Positions 1 to 7,553 of a stretch of 10,937 nucleotides of DNA are shown here, piece after piece (position 1 is the first letter of the stretch; the number at the start of each line of letters is the position of its first letter). Under the pieces are notes generated by a model, which did not search any database, was not told the origin of the DNA, and worked only from the letters and a program-made list of their open reading frames with translations. The translations under genes and the position numbers were made by a program. This DNA is from Acidobacteriota bacterium. Lineage in GTDB: Bacteria; Acidobacteriota; Terriglobia; Terriglobales; Acidobacteriaceae. Location of the stretch: contig JANXQR010000178.1 of NCBI GenBank assembly GCA_025353435.1, positions 1 through 10,937 on the forward strand, in the 5' to 3' direction.

Positions 1-90
1 ATTCGCCGGGATGTTCAGATTGATCTCCTGCAGCGTGTGATTGGTGCCGTACCACGCATTCAGGTTCGTTACTTCGATTCCGACGCCCAC
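1..90 (-). CDS. pstB: Phosphate ABC transporter ATP-binding protein PstB (N-terminal fragment)
   Basis: This is the first 30 codons of a gene that leaves the window at its left edge. It reads VGVGIEVTNLNAWYG followed by TNHTLQEINLNIP, which is the usual first beta strand of a PstB ATPase. The aromatic residue in the WYG segment (Tyr14) is where the family has its adenine-stacking A-loop. The Walker A, signature and Walker B motifs lie outside the window. A GTG start at 90 is chosen because AAGGAG lies about 10 nt upstream and an in-frame stop lies just beyond that. PstB hydrolyses ATP at the inner face of the cytoplasmic membrane to drive phosphate import through PstC/PstA. It is the third gene of the minus-strand pst operon and follows pstA after an unusually long 149-nt gap. 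The family call relies on the fragment plus its position after pstC and pstA. Confidence 0.85.
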   Translation of the reverse strand, partial: MGVGIEVTNLNAWYGTNHTLQEINLNIPAN

Positions 91-239
91 GTTTGCCTTT
101 CTCCTTCGTACACCTTGAAGCTACTTCCCACTTACCCCAGACGAATTCCGTAACTCGAATACCGGGCCAAGAGCCGAATCACCGGCAAATAAGAACTCGC
201 ACATCGCCCCAAGGCAACTGCCGAGGGAGAAATCTGCCT

Positions 240-1130
240 TTAGCTGTTTCCTTTGAGAACACCCCGGCTGGTTACATACCGTACCAGCGATACGGAAAGA
301 ACGATCAACACAATCAGTACCAGCGAACCAGCCCAGGCAAGACGATGCCAGTCATCATAAGGAGAGAGCGCAAATACGTAGATCTGCAGTGGGAGGGCCG
401 CGATCGGACGGTCAAGGCTTGTGCTCCAGAATGAGTTGCCCAGTACCGTGAAGATCAGCGGGGCCGTCTCTCCGGCCACGCGTGAAAAGGCAAGCATACA
501 TCCAGTAATGATGCCGGGGGACGCGGTCTTCAATGTAATTGACATGACTGAGCGCCAGTTCGGTACGCCCAACCCCAGAGCCGCTTCCCTCACCGCATGC
601 GGAACCATCAGCAGCATCTCTTCAGTCGTGCGTGTAATCGTTGGGATCATCATGATACCCAGCGCCACACCGCCCGCGAATGCCGAAAAATGTCCCACGA
701 ATGGCAGCCAGCTTACATGCGGGCTCACAATGAGCGCATACGTCGCCACCCCCATTACGATCGACGGAACGCCATTGAGCACATCGGCCGTGAAACGGAT
801 GGCATTTGCCAACTTGGTTCCGCGTCCAAACTCCGCCAGGAAGATCCCTCCGCCAATTCCAATAGGAACACCAATCACGCTTGCCAGTGCCAGCAGAACC
901 GCTGACCCCACGATGGCGTTGGCCATGCCACCACCCGCTTCACCGGGGGGTTTGGGGATCTGCGTAAAGAAATCTAGATTGAGCGAAGACGCCCCTTTGT
1001 AGACCAGGTAGGCAAAGATCGCCATCAGCGGTGCGATCACCACTAACGTCGCCGCGATAGCCAGGAATGTCACCGCACGATCGGTGAATCCTCGAATCCC
1101 GGACCGCATTGCGTGATCTTCTGCCTTCAC
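240..1130 (-). CDS. pstA: Phosphate ABC transporter permease PstA
   Basis: This encodes a 296-residue inner-membrane permease, a normal length for PstA. It has a first hydrophobic segment at about residues 19-45, several further membrane spans at about 70-95, 117-137, 148-165, 205-230 and 265-287, and the cytoplasmic EAA loop (REAALGLGVPNW, residues 181-192) that docks on the ATPase PstB. The segment SRVAGETAPLIFT after the EAA loop is typical of PstA. With PstC it forms the heterodimeric channel for inorganic phosphate. The GTG at 1130 is chosen as start because GGAAGG sits 5 nt upstream; an ATG seven codons later is the alternative. It lies 39 nt downstream of the pstC stop, so co-transcription is likely. 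Pst operons are usually induced by phosphate starvation through PhoB/PhoR, but I could not see a clear Pho box here. Confidence 0.95.
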   Translation of the reverse strand: MKAEDHAMRSGIRGFTDRAVTFLAIAATLVVIAPLMAIFAYLVYKGASSLNLDFFTQIPKPPGEAGGGMANAIVGSAVLLALASVIGVPIGIGGGIFLAEFGRGTKLANAIRFTADVLNGVPSIVMGVATYALIVSPHVSWLPFVGHFSAFAGGVALGIMMIPTITRTTEEMLLMVPHAVREAALGLGVPNWRSVMSITLKTASPGIITGCMLAFSRVAGETAPLIFTVLGNSFWSTSLDRPIAALPLQIYVFALSPYDDWHRLAWAGSLVLIVLIVLSVSLVRYVTSRGVLKGNS

Positions 1131-1169
1131 ACTCGCCTTCCTGAAGCCTTAACTTTCACCGCGGCGCAA

Positions 1170-2249
1170 CTAATTTGCACGCGCTGGGGTTCCTCGCGTT
1201 ACAGCCCAAACCAGCAATCGCGCCGCTGCATTCACCACAATGGTCACGATAAACAGAGCCAGTCCAATCTCAGTCAGCGCGCTCCGATGCAGGTCTGTCA
1301 CAGCCTCCGCATACTCGTTCGCGATGACCGCAGCCATCGACGACCCATTCGACAAAATCGAGCGATGAATCTCCGGCGTATTACCGATCACCATCGTAAC
1401 CGCCATCGTCTCGCCCAACGCCCGGCCCAGTCCCAGAATGATGGCGCCCACAATGCCGATGCGCGCATTGCGCAAAACACCCATTCGGATCATCTCCCAG
1501 CGCGTGGCACCCAACGCCAGAACGGCCTCCCGTTGTGAATGAGGCACTGCCAACATCACCTCGCGCGTGAGCGAAGAAATGATGGGAAGAATCATGATGG
1601 CGAGGATAATTCCCGCCGAAGTAAAACCAAGCCCGGTTGGGTTATCGTCACCGAAAAAGCCGCTCCAGCCCAGGTACTTTGACAGGTATGGATTTACATA
1701 CTCTCGCATCAGCGGCACCAGCACCGCCACCGCCCACACGCCGTAGATGATGCTGGGAATGGCTGCCAGCAATTCAGTCAGAAAAGCGAGAATTCCCCGC
1801 AAGGCTTTGGGGCACATTTCGGTTAGAAAGATTGCGACACCCACCGCCAGCGGAACCGCCATCAATAGCGCCAGAAACGACGAAACCAGCGTCCCGTAAA
1901 TAAATGGCAGAGCGCTGAAATGACCGTTGACCGGATCCCAGAACAGCGGCAAATGAGTGTAGGAGTCGGTTTCAGATTGGAAGAAGAATTTAAATCCGAA
2001 AGCGTGCCAGGCGAGGTTCGAGCGGAGAACGAGTTCAGTCGCAATCAGCACGACAATGCCGAAAATGCTGAGAGCGCAAAGCACCATGAGCCCATGAAAT
2101 CCCCGGTCCGCCACCGCGGAATTTCCCCTCGATTGAAGGAACTTGCGAATCTCGGAATCGTGAGCAAGTTGCCCAGTTGCCTCAGGTTCGGGCACTGGGG
2201 GAATGGGCTTGGGCGGGAGATTGACCTGGGAATTGCGGATCTCAGACAC
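1170..2249 (-). CDS. pstC: Phosphate ABC transporter permease PstC
   Basis: This encodes a 359-residue permease, longer than the roughly 300-320 residues usual for PstC. The extra length is a polar, proline-rich cytoplasmic N-terminus (about residues 1-50, including NLPPKPIPPVPEPE) before the first membrane span at about 53-75. The PstC hallmark WDPVNGHFSALPFIYGTL precedes the second span. The EAA loop REAVLALGATRW (about 240-251) and the following GRALGETMAV are characteristic. The longest frame starts at a GTG at 2261, but the GTG at 2249 is preferred because AGGTGATC, matching the extended Shine-Dalgarno sequence, ends 6 nt before it; the upstream GTG has no properly spaced site. It is the first visible gene of the pst operon and pairs with PstA. 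No pstS is seen beside it; the gene upstream is divergent and unrelated. Confidence 0.95.
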   Translation of the reverse strand: MSEIRNSQVNLPPKPIPPVPEPEATGQLAHDSEIRKFLQSRGNSAVADRGFHGLMVLCALSIFGIVVLIATELVLRSNLAWHAFGFKFFFQSETDSYTHLPLFWDPVNGHFSALPFIYGTLVSSFLALLMAVPLAVGVAIFLTEMCPKALRGILAFLTELLAAIPSIIYGVWAVAVLVPLMREYVNPYLSKYLGWSGFFGDDNPTGLGFTSAGIILAIMILPIISSLTREVMLAVPHSQREAVLALGATRWEMIRMGVLRNARIGIVGAIILGLGRALGETMAVTMVIGNTPEIHRSILSNGSSMAAVIANEYAEAVTDLHRSALTEIGLALFIVTIVVNAAARLLVWAVTRGTPARAN

Positions 2250-2363
2250 TTGTGCGATCACCTTCGTCAGGCTACCGGGCGAGTATTAATGGGAAGTTAC
2301 AACCTTGCAAAATCAAATGCATACAAGACGGAAAACAGGTCTCTTCGGGTAAGCTGTTGCACG
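2250..2363. promoter_or_regulatory. Divergent intergenic region between pstC and the rhamnosidase gene
   Basis: This short, relatively AT-rich gap separates two genes that point away from each other, so promoters for both must lie in it or overlap the gene ends. I found no convincing -35/-10 pair on either strand and no recognisable Pho box. TATTAAT near 2284 and TTGCAA near 2305 are only weak candidates. The segment from CTTG at about 2304 to CAAG at about 2326 is a very imperfect inverted repeat and is not strong enough to call an operator. Confidence 0.4.
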
Positions 2364-4799
2364 ATGCCTATGAGATGTCCCGCCCGCACTGTGCTCACGA
2401 TTGCCGCTTTTCTTTGCGTTTCATTGGTCGCCGTATCGCAGAATCTTGCTTCAAGCGACCCGGCCCACCGCGAATGGAAGGGATTCTGGACCACACATCC
2501 GACCGCGCCGCTGCGCGAACCCCTTGTGCTGCACTTCCGGCGCGCGCTTACGCTCGGCGCTGTCCCGGCCAGCTACCCTGTTCGAGTTAGCGCCGATAAC
2601 CGCTTTGTTCTGTTTGTCAACGGTACACGAGTCGGCGACGGTCCTGCCCGCGGTGACCTGACCCATTGGCATTACGAGCGCTTTGACCTGGCCGCCTTGC
2701 TCAAGCCAGGCGAAAACCTGATTACGGCCACGGTCTGGAACTTCGGCGTCTATGCGCCTATAGCCCAGATGTCCGACCGAACCGCCTTCTTGCTGGAATC
2801 CGAGGCTTCCGGCGAAGCCGACATCAGCACCCCAAAGGGCTGGTTGGTCGAGATTGAACCCGGCCACCGCGCCGTGGACCGTTCGTCCGTCACCTTCAAG
2901 CAGTACATGGCTGCCGGGCCGGGCGAAGAAATCGACGCCTCCCAATATGACTGGAACTGGAATGCCGCATCTGCCTCGGGAACAGCCTGGGTCACGCCCG
3001 GCGACCCCATGCGCGACAGCATCTACCCCGGCACTGGCAAAGCTCATTCTGCCGATACTACGGGCGACAATCCTTGGGGGCTGATCCCGGACGGGCTGCC
3101 GCATATGGAGTACTCGCCGACCAGTCCTGGCTCGGTTGTCCGCACTGACGGTGAGTCGGGAGGGGCGCAGGCATTTCCGTCCGGTCCGTCCACACTTCCA
3201 GCGAACAGCCACGTCCATTTGCTCTTCGACCGCAAAACCCTCACCACCGCCTACACGCAGCTAACCGTCTCGGGCGGCAAAGGCGCGCGCATCAAGCTCA
3301 CTTACGCTGAAGCCCTATACGACAAGGACATGCACAAAGGAGATCGCGACGCCGTTGAAGGCCGCACCGCGCTCGGCCTTACCGATAGCTTCCTTCCTGA
3401 CGGCGGCGATCATCGCACCTTCGAGCCGCTTTGGTGGCGTGCCTGGCGCTATCTCGATCTCGACATTACAACTGGCGATCAGCCCATCACCCTCGAAACA
3501 TTGAAAGCGCAATTCACCGCATATCCCTTCGAAGAGCGGGCGAAGCTCGAAACCAGCGATCCCGATCTCGCCAAGATCTGGGAGATCAGTTGGCGTACCG
3601 CCCGGCTCGACGCCCATGAAACCTACATGGACACTCCTTACTGGGAGCAGCTCCAGTACGTCGGCGACACACGCATCCAGGCGCTGATTTCCTACACGGT
3701 GGGCGGTGATGACCGCCTCGGCCGCCAGGCGCTGGAGGCATTTAACAACTCCCGCCTGCCTGAAGGCATCACGCGCAGCCGCTACCCCAGTTCCCTGCCC
3801 CAGAACATCCCAACCTTCTCCCTGCTCTGGATCGGCATGCTGCACGACTACTGGATGTACCGGCCCGACCCAGCGCCAATCAAGGCCTCCATGCAAGGCA
3901 CACGATCCGTCCTTGGCTGGTTCGCGCAGTACGAGCGTCCCGACGGATTGCTCGGGAAATTACCCTGGTGGAGCTTTGTCGATTGGGTCTCGACCGGCGA
4001 GATTCCCACTTACAGCGTCAACGAAGAATCGTGCATGACGACCCTTGAGTATCTCGGCGCACTCAACGAAGCAGCCGATCTTGAAAAAGCATTCGGCGAT
4101 GCACACGTCGCCGCCGGCTACCTTGAACGGGCATCTCATGTTCGCACCGGACTCTACTCGCAGTGTTGGAGCGCGGACCGCAAGCTGATCGCCGACAACC
4201 CTGACAAGAAAAACTTCAATCAGCAAGCCAACATTCTTGCCGTCCTCTACGACATTGTTCCCAAAGATCAACAGCAGGCCGTACTGAACCAGGTGCTCGC
4301 AATCGAGCCCGGTACCGCGCCAAACGGCGTTCTCAGCGCCTCATACTACTTCCGCTTTTACCTGGCTCGCGCTCTCGAACACGCCGGAATGGCGGATGAA
4401 TACCTGCGCTCCCTCGATCCCTGGCGCAAGCTGTTGCCCCTCCACTTCAGCACCTGGCCGGAGATTCCGGGCGACACGCGCTCCGATTCCCACGCGTGGA
4501 CTTCGCACCCAATTTACGACTTGCTCACGCTTGTAGCCGGCATTGAACCCTCCAGCCCCGCCTTCGCCACCGTGCGCATTGCGCCGCATCTTGGCAACCT
4601 GCCCTCGCTGTCAGCTACATTCCCACACCCCGAGGGAAACATCCGCGTGAATTACGTGCGCCACGGCACAAGCCTTGATGCCACCATTGAGCTTCCTGGC
4701 AAGCTGTCAGGCCAATTTGTGCTCGGAGGAAGAACCCAGCCACTGAAGCCGGGTGTGAACCACATCAGCGGGTCACTCCCAATCGGAGAAAGGCAGTAA
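2364..4799 (+). CDS. Secreted GH78 alpha-L-rhamnosidase
   Basis: This encodes an 811-residue exported glycoside hydrolase that would release terminal alpha-L-rhamnose from plant or microbial glycans by inversion. A Sec signal peptide (residues 1 to about 25-29; hydrophobic core TVLTIAAFLCVSLVAV) is followed by beta-sandwich domains to about residue 385. An (alpha/alpha)6 catalytic domain and a C-terminal beta domain follow. The catalytic core reads DTPYWEQLQYVGD: Asp423, Glu428 (general acid by family alignment) and Asp435 have the same 5 and 12 residue spacing as the acidic triad of characterised GH78 enzymes. Glu700 in TWPEIPGDTRSD fits the general base. The reading frame stays open back to 1920, antisense to pstC. 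The ATG at 2364 (or 2370) is chosen because it places the signal peptide at the terminus; neither start has a strong ribosome-binding site. The LacI-type gene 90 nt downstream probably regulates it. The substrate is inferred, not shown. Confidence 0.87.
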   Translation: MPMRCPARTVLTIAAFLCVSLVAVSQNLASSDPAHREWKGFWTTHPTAPLREPLVLHFRRALTLGAVPASYPVRVSADNRFVLFVNGTRVGDGPARGDLTHWHYERFDLAALLKPGENLITATVWNFGVYAPIAQMSDRTAFLLESEASGEADISTPKGWLVEIEPGHRAVDRSSVTFKQYMAAGPGEEIDASQYDWNWNAASASGTAWVTPGDPMRDSIYPGTGKAHSADTTGDNPWGLIPDGLPHMEYSPTSPGSVVRTDGESGGAQAFPSGPSTLPANSHVHLLFDRKTLTTAYTQLTVSGGKGARIKLTYAEALYDKDMHKGDRDAVEGRTALGLTDSFLPDGGDHRTFEPLWWRAWRYLDLDITTGDQPITLETLKAQFTAYPFEERAKLETSDPDLAKIWEISWRTARLDAHETYMDTPYWEQLQYVGDTRIQALISYTVGGDDRLGRQALEAFNNSRLPEGITRSRYPSSLPQNIPTFSLLWIGMLHDYWMYRPDPAPIKASMQGTRSVLGWFAQYERPDGLLGKLPWWSFVDWVSTGEIPTYSVNEESCMTTLEYLGALNEAADLEKAFGDAHVAAGYLERASHVRTGLYSQCWSADRKLIADNPDKKNFNQQANILAVLYDIVPKDQQQAVLNQVLAIEPGTAPNGVLSASYYFRFYLARALEHAGMADEYLRSLDPWRKLLPLHFSTWPEIPGDTRSDSHAWTSHPIYDLLTLVAGIEPSSPAFATVRIAPHLGNLPSLSATFPHPEGNIRVNYVRHGTSLDATIELPGKLSGQFVLGGRTQPLKPGVNHISGSLPIGERQ

Positions 4800-4828
4800 A
4801 AATGGCGTTTCTGTCAGAATCGGCTCCA

Positions 4829-4862
4829 GCACGGGAACCCAACCATCCGAAGGTTTTCGTGC
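4829..4862 (+). promoter_or_regulatory. Symmetric 11-bp stem-loop between the rhamnosidase and LacI genes
   Basis: The arms GCACGGGAACC (4829-4839) and GGTTTTCGTGC (4852-4862) are inverted copies around a 12-nt centre. In RNA all 11 positions can pair, including two G-U pairs; in DNA nine of eleven are complementary. No U-run follows, so it is a poor intrinsic terminator. It may shape the mRNA between the two genes or be a two-half-site operator for the adjacent regulator. The wide spacing and the lack of a central CG do not match a classical LacI operator. Confidence 0.4.
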
Positions 4863-4889
4863 CCGAGTAAATCGTGTTACAACTCCAAC

Positions 4890-5960
4890 ATGGCAAAAGG
4901 GAAGAGCACAACGCCGCCGGGGCACGTGAACCTGCGCATTCTGGCCGAGCATCTCGAGCTCTCTCAGACCACCGTGTCGCTCGTGCTCAACAACTCGCCG
5001 TCTGCCAAATCGATCCCGCAGGAAACCCGGCAGCGTGTCATGGAGGCCGCCCAGCGCCTCAACTACCGGCCCAATTACTTCGCCCGTTCGCTGCGCCAAA
5101 GCAAATCCATGAGCGTCGGCGTTTTGGCTCCTGACCTGAGCGAGGGCTACTTTACCCGCGTCATGAGTGGCGTGGTTGAACAGCTCACCGCCGCGCATTA
5201 TTTCTATTTCACCGCCTGCCACGACTGGAAAAAGGAACTCATCGAGCAGTATCCACGCATGTTGGTGGAGCGCGCCGTGGATGGATTCCTGCTACTGAAC
5301 ACGCACGCTGACGCCATCGATGTGCCGGTTCCCGTGGTGGCCATCTCGGCGCACATCGCCATCGAGAACGTAACCAATATCGTGCTCGACCATCACGCTG
5401 CAGTGGAACAAGCACTGAAGCATCTCTACGAGCTCGGGCACCGTCGAATCGCGTTCATGCGCGGCCCGCGTGCCATTCCCGACTCGGAATTTCGTTGGCA
5501 GAGCATTCAGGAGGTGGCAGGGGAAATGGGGCTCAAGATCGACCCCGCTCATGTCATCCGAATCGACACGGCAGGTTGGTCAATGAAAGCCGGCATCCAC
5601 CCAATGGCGCCTGAAATCGGCTATAAATCAATGACAGCTTTGCTTGAAAAAAGCCCCGACTTCACCGCCATCTTCTGCTTCAACGATATCGCCGCCATCG
5701 GCGCCATCCGCGCTCTCAAGGATGCCGGATGCTCCGTGCCAGGAGATGTTTCCGTAGTCGGCTTCGACGACATCCAGTCCGCCGCCTACTCCACCCCGTC
5801 CCTCACCACTGTCCGCCAACCGTTGATGGAAATGGGCAGGAAGGGAGCAGAGGTTCTGCTGGACCGCATCGCCAACCGCGACAAAGATTACCCCAGCGAG
5901 ATCACCATGATGCCCGAACTTATCGTCCGCGAGTCCACAGGTCCCGCCAAATCCGAATAG
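4890..5960 (+). CDS. LacI-family transcriptional regulator
   Basis: This encodes a 356-residue sugar-responsive DNA-binding protein. The N-terminal helix-turn-helix spans about residues 13-35 (VNLRILAEHLELSQTTVSLVLNN shortened to its core LSQTTVSLVLNN), followed by the third helix and the hinge helix NYFARSLR (62-69). The rest is the two-lobed periplasmic-binding-protein-like effector domain, starting SVGVLAPD at 75-82 and ending with the family block SVVGFDDI followed by TPSLTTVRQP. Length and order are normal for LacI. A 12-residue leader precedes the helix-turn-helix, and no Shine-Dalgarno site is visible before the ATG, so translation may be coupled, leaderless or begin at a nearby codon such as the GTG at residue 13. 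It follows the rhamnosidase by 90 nt on the same strand and is the natural candidate to control that gene. The effector is unknown; rhamnose or a rhamnoside is a guess from context. Confidence 0.93.
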   Translation: MAKGKSTTPPGHVNLRILAEHLELSQTTVSLVLNNSPSAKSIPQETRQRVMEAAQRLNYRPNYFARSLRQSKSMSVGVLAPDLSEGYFTRVMSGVVEQLTAAHYFYFTACHDWKKELIEQYPRMLVERAVDGFLLLNTHADAIDVPVPVVAISAHIAIENVTNIVLDHHAAVEQALKHLYELGHRRIAFMRGPRAIPDSEFRWQSIQEVAGEMGLKIDPAHVIRIDTAGWSMKAGIHPMAPEIGYKSMTALLEKSPDFTAIFCFNDIAAIGAIRALKDAGCSVPGDVSVVGFDDIQSAAYSTPSLTTVRQPLMEMGRKGAEVLLDRIANRDKDYPSEITMMPELIVRESTGPAKSE

Positions 5961-6011
5961 ACCGGCAGATTGCCCCGAGCAGCAGGAAATCCGCTTAGCA
6001 AGTTAGTTCGA

Positions 6012-6218
6012 TCATCCGCAATACGTCTGAAACCACCGGCTGATATACACCTGTGCGTGCGCTTCTCCGCAATAATGCCGCGCACCTTTTTCGTTCGCCG
6101 CTTCGTCGGTCCATCGAAAGATCGTCAGATTCGATTGGCCGCAATTGATCACAAACCATTTCACCGGTCGCTGGGTCTCTTCTCCGCAAATCTCACATCG
6201 ATAAATTGCTTCAATCAC
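6012..6218 (-). CDS. Small Cys/His-rich, probably zinc-binding protein
   Basis: This encodes a 68-residue hypothetical protein that I do not recognise by name. It has CEIC at residues 8-11, a further Cys at 26, and HYCGEAH at 48-54 (His48, Cys50, His54), a layout suggesting a treble-clef or zinc-ribbon metal site. The middle is compact and aromatic (VKWFVINC, LTIFRW). The frame can start at an ATG at 6230, but GGAGG at 6224-6228 lies inside that longer form, exactly 5 nt before a GTG at 6218, so the GTG is the better start. It follows the homoserine dehydrogenase stop by 45 nt on the same strand and may be co-transcribed. It has no signal peptide or membrane span, so it should be cytoplasmic. 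The motif pattern and ribosome-binding site argue that it is real; its function is unknown. Confidence 0.65.
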   Translation of the reverse strand: MIEAIYRCEICGEETQRPVKWFVINCGQSNLTIFRWTDEAANEKGARHYCGEAHAQVYISRWFQTYCG

Positions 6219-6263
6219 TCCGGCCTCCATTTATTACGAATTTCATGTCTCTTGTTTGCCGCC

Positions 6264-7553
6264 CTATTCAAGCATCTGCAAATCCAGCGGTGGCTCCAGC
6301 AGACAGTCCATCACGCGCATGCTCTCCAACGCTCGCTGCAGCGCCGAAGACTTGCACGGCTCCACTGTCACCACAAACGGAAGCGCTTGCTGGGGATAGC
6401 CTGCCTTCTGCACGATCGCCCGAATATTGATGCGCTCGCGTGCCAGCGCACCCGTGATCTCCGCAACAATTCCCGGCCGGTCGTTCACCAGAAAGCGAAT
6501 ATAGTGCGGCACTTCAAACTCCCCGGCAACGTTGGCCTTGGCTGAAGGAATCTCCACCCGCCGCGATCCGTGCGCAAGGGCCAGCAAGTCGCTGACCACC
6601 GCAACTGCAGTCGGATGTCCGCCTGCCCCATGTCCCGAAAAAACCACATCGCCGCCATAGTGTCCGCTCAGGATTACCATGTTTTCCGTGCCCCGCGACC
6701 ACGCCATCGGCGAGCGCAAATCCACCAGCATCGGTCCGACCGTTGCCGCCACGCTTCCGTCGGTTTTTTGCGCACGTGCCACTTGCCGAATCGTGCAGCC
6801 CAGGTCACGCGCATAACTGAAGTCGACAGCCGTTACGGTCGTGATTGGTCGCGGAATAATTTCTTCCGGGTCCACTTCCACCCGCAAGGCGAGACGCATC
6901 AAAATTGCCAATTTAGCGCGCGCGTCGAATCCGCCTACATCCTCTGTCGGATCGGCCTCGGCGTATCCCTTGGCCTGCGCCTCTCTGAGGACAGAACCGT
7001 ACTCCGCCCCAGCCTCCATCTGACTGAGGATGAAGTTGCACGTTCCATTCAGTATCCCCTCCATGCGCTCGATCCGATCGCCCGCAAGGCCCTGTTCCAG
7101 CCCCGGGATGACCGGAATTCCACCGGCTACCGCTGCACCATATTTGAGATGGCCCCCCTTGGCCGCCGCCAGCCGCTCGAGCTCGACCCCATGGAAGGCA
7201 ATCAGCTTCTTGTTGGCCGTAACAACGCTCTTGCCGGCCTCAAGCGCGCGGCGCACCCATGAGCCCGCCGGATCGAGTCCGCCAGCAAGCTCAACCACAA
7301 CATCAACATCCGAGGCGAGCACGGCATCGGCATCGTCGCTCCATGCCACGCCCTTCGCCCAGTCCACCTGCTTGCGGCCAACGCCCCGGTTAAATACATG
7401 GGTCAGTTCCAACCCCTCCGGCTTCGATTCAGTCAGAATCCGCGCAACCGAGCTGCCAACGGTTCCAAAGCCGAAAATCGCAATCCGCAAGGGACGTAAA
7501 CCCCGGTTCTCCAGAGGCGAACCGGATTCTAACGAAACATTTCCTTCAGGCAC
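6264..7553 (-). CDS. hom: Homoserine dehydrogenase with C-terminal ACT domain
   Basis: This encodes 429 residues, the usual length for the monofunctional enzyme. It reduces aspartate-semialdehyde to homoserine with NAD(P)H in the cytoplasm, the branch point to threonine and methionine. The Rossmann motif is GFGTVG (28-33), followed by TANKKLIAFHG (112-122), AGGIPV (143-148) and GILNGTCNFI (166-175). The signature ADPTEDVGGFDARAKLAIL (200-218) has Glu199, Asp210 and Lys214 spaced like yeast Glu208, Asp219 and Lys223. A regulatory ACT domain starts at about 350 (FLVNDRPGIVAEITGAL), suggesting feedback control by an amino acid, usually threonine. The frame stays open to 7664, but the GTG at 7553 is chosen because AGGGGA lies 6 nt before it and the length then fits the family. 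One oddity: the conserved Tyr-Glu/Asp before the AxVxGGxP loop is Tyr-Gly here (Gly139). It is divergent from the small secreted-protein gene at 7673. Confidence 0.96.
   Translation of the reverse strand: MPEGNVSLESGSPLENRGLRPLRIAIFGFGTVGSSVARILTESKPEGLELTHVFNRGVGRKQVDWAKGVAWSDDADAVLASDVDVVVELAGGLDPAGSWVRRALEAGKSVVTANKKLIAFHGVELERLAAAKGGHLKYGAAVAGGIPVIPGLEQGLAGDRIERMEGILNGTCNFILSQMEAGAEYGSVLREAQAKGYAEADPTEDVGGFDARAKLAILMRLALRVEVDPEEIIPRPITTVTAVDFSYARDLGCTIRQVARAQKTDGSVAATVGPMLVDLRSPMAWSRGTENMVILSGHYGGDVVFSGHGAGGHPTAVAVVSDLLALAHGSRRVEIPSAKANVAGEFEVPHYIRFLVNDRPGIVAEITGALARERINIRAIVQKAGYPQQALPFVVTVEPCKSSALQRALESMRVMDCLLEPPLDLQMLE

Noticed and set aside
1920..2363. Upstream extension of the rhamnosidase reading frame, open for 148 codons
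   Set aside because: It is antisense to the well-supported pstC gene and would bury the signal peptide inside the protein. The frame is open by chance.
2250..2363. Possible Pho box upstream of pstC
   Set aside because: No tandem repeats resembling the PhoB site were found. Regulation by phosphate is inferred from the family only.
2451..3218. 255-codon minus-strand open frame
   Set aside because: It lies wholly opposite the rhamnosidase gene, shows no recognisable domain, and is expected as a shadow in GC-rich DNA.
4855..4883. Possible promoter for the LacI gene (TTTCGT and TACAAC)
   Set aside because: The -35 match is poor and the -10 match only 4 of 6. It would leave a leader of almost no length.
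5970..6545. 191-codon plus-strand open frame after the LacI gene
   Set aside because: It runs antisense to the small zinc-binding protein and the end of hom. The composition is shadow-like, with no domain or ribosome-binding site.
6570..7262. 230-codon plus-strand open frame, with another at 7030-7623
   Set aside because: Both are opposite hom, whose motifs are unmistakable; neither shows a protein family.
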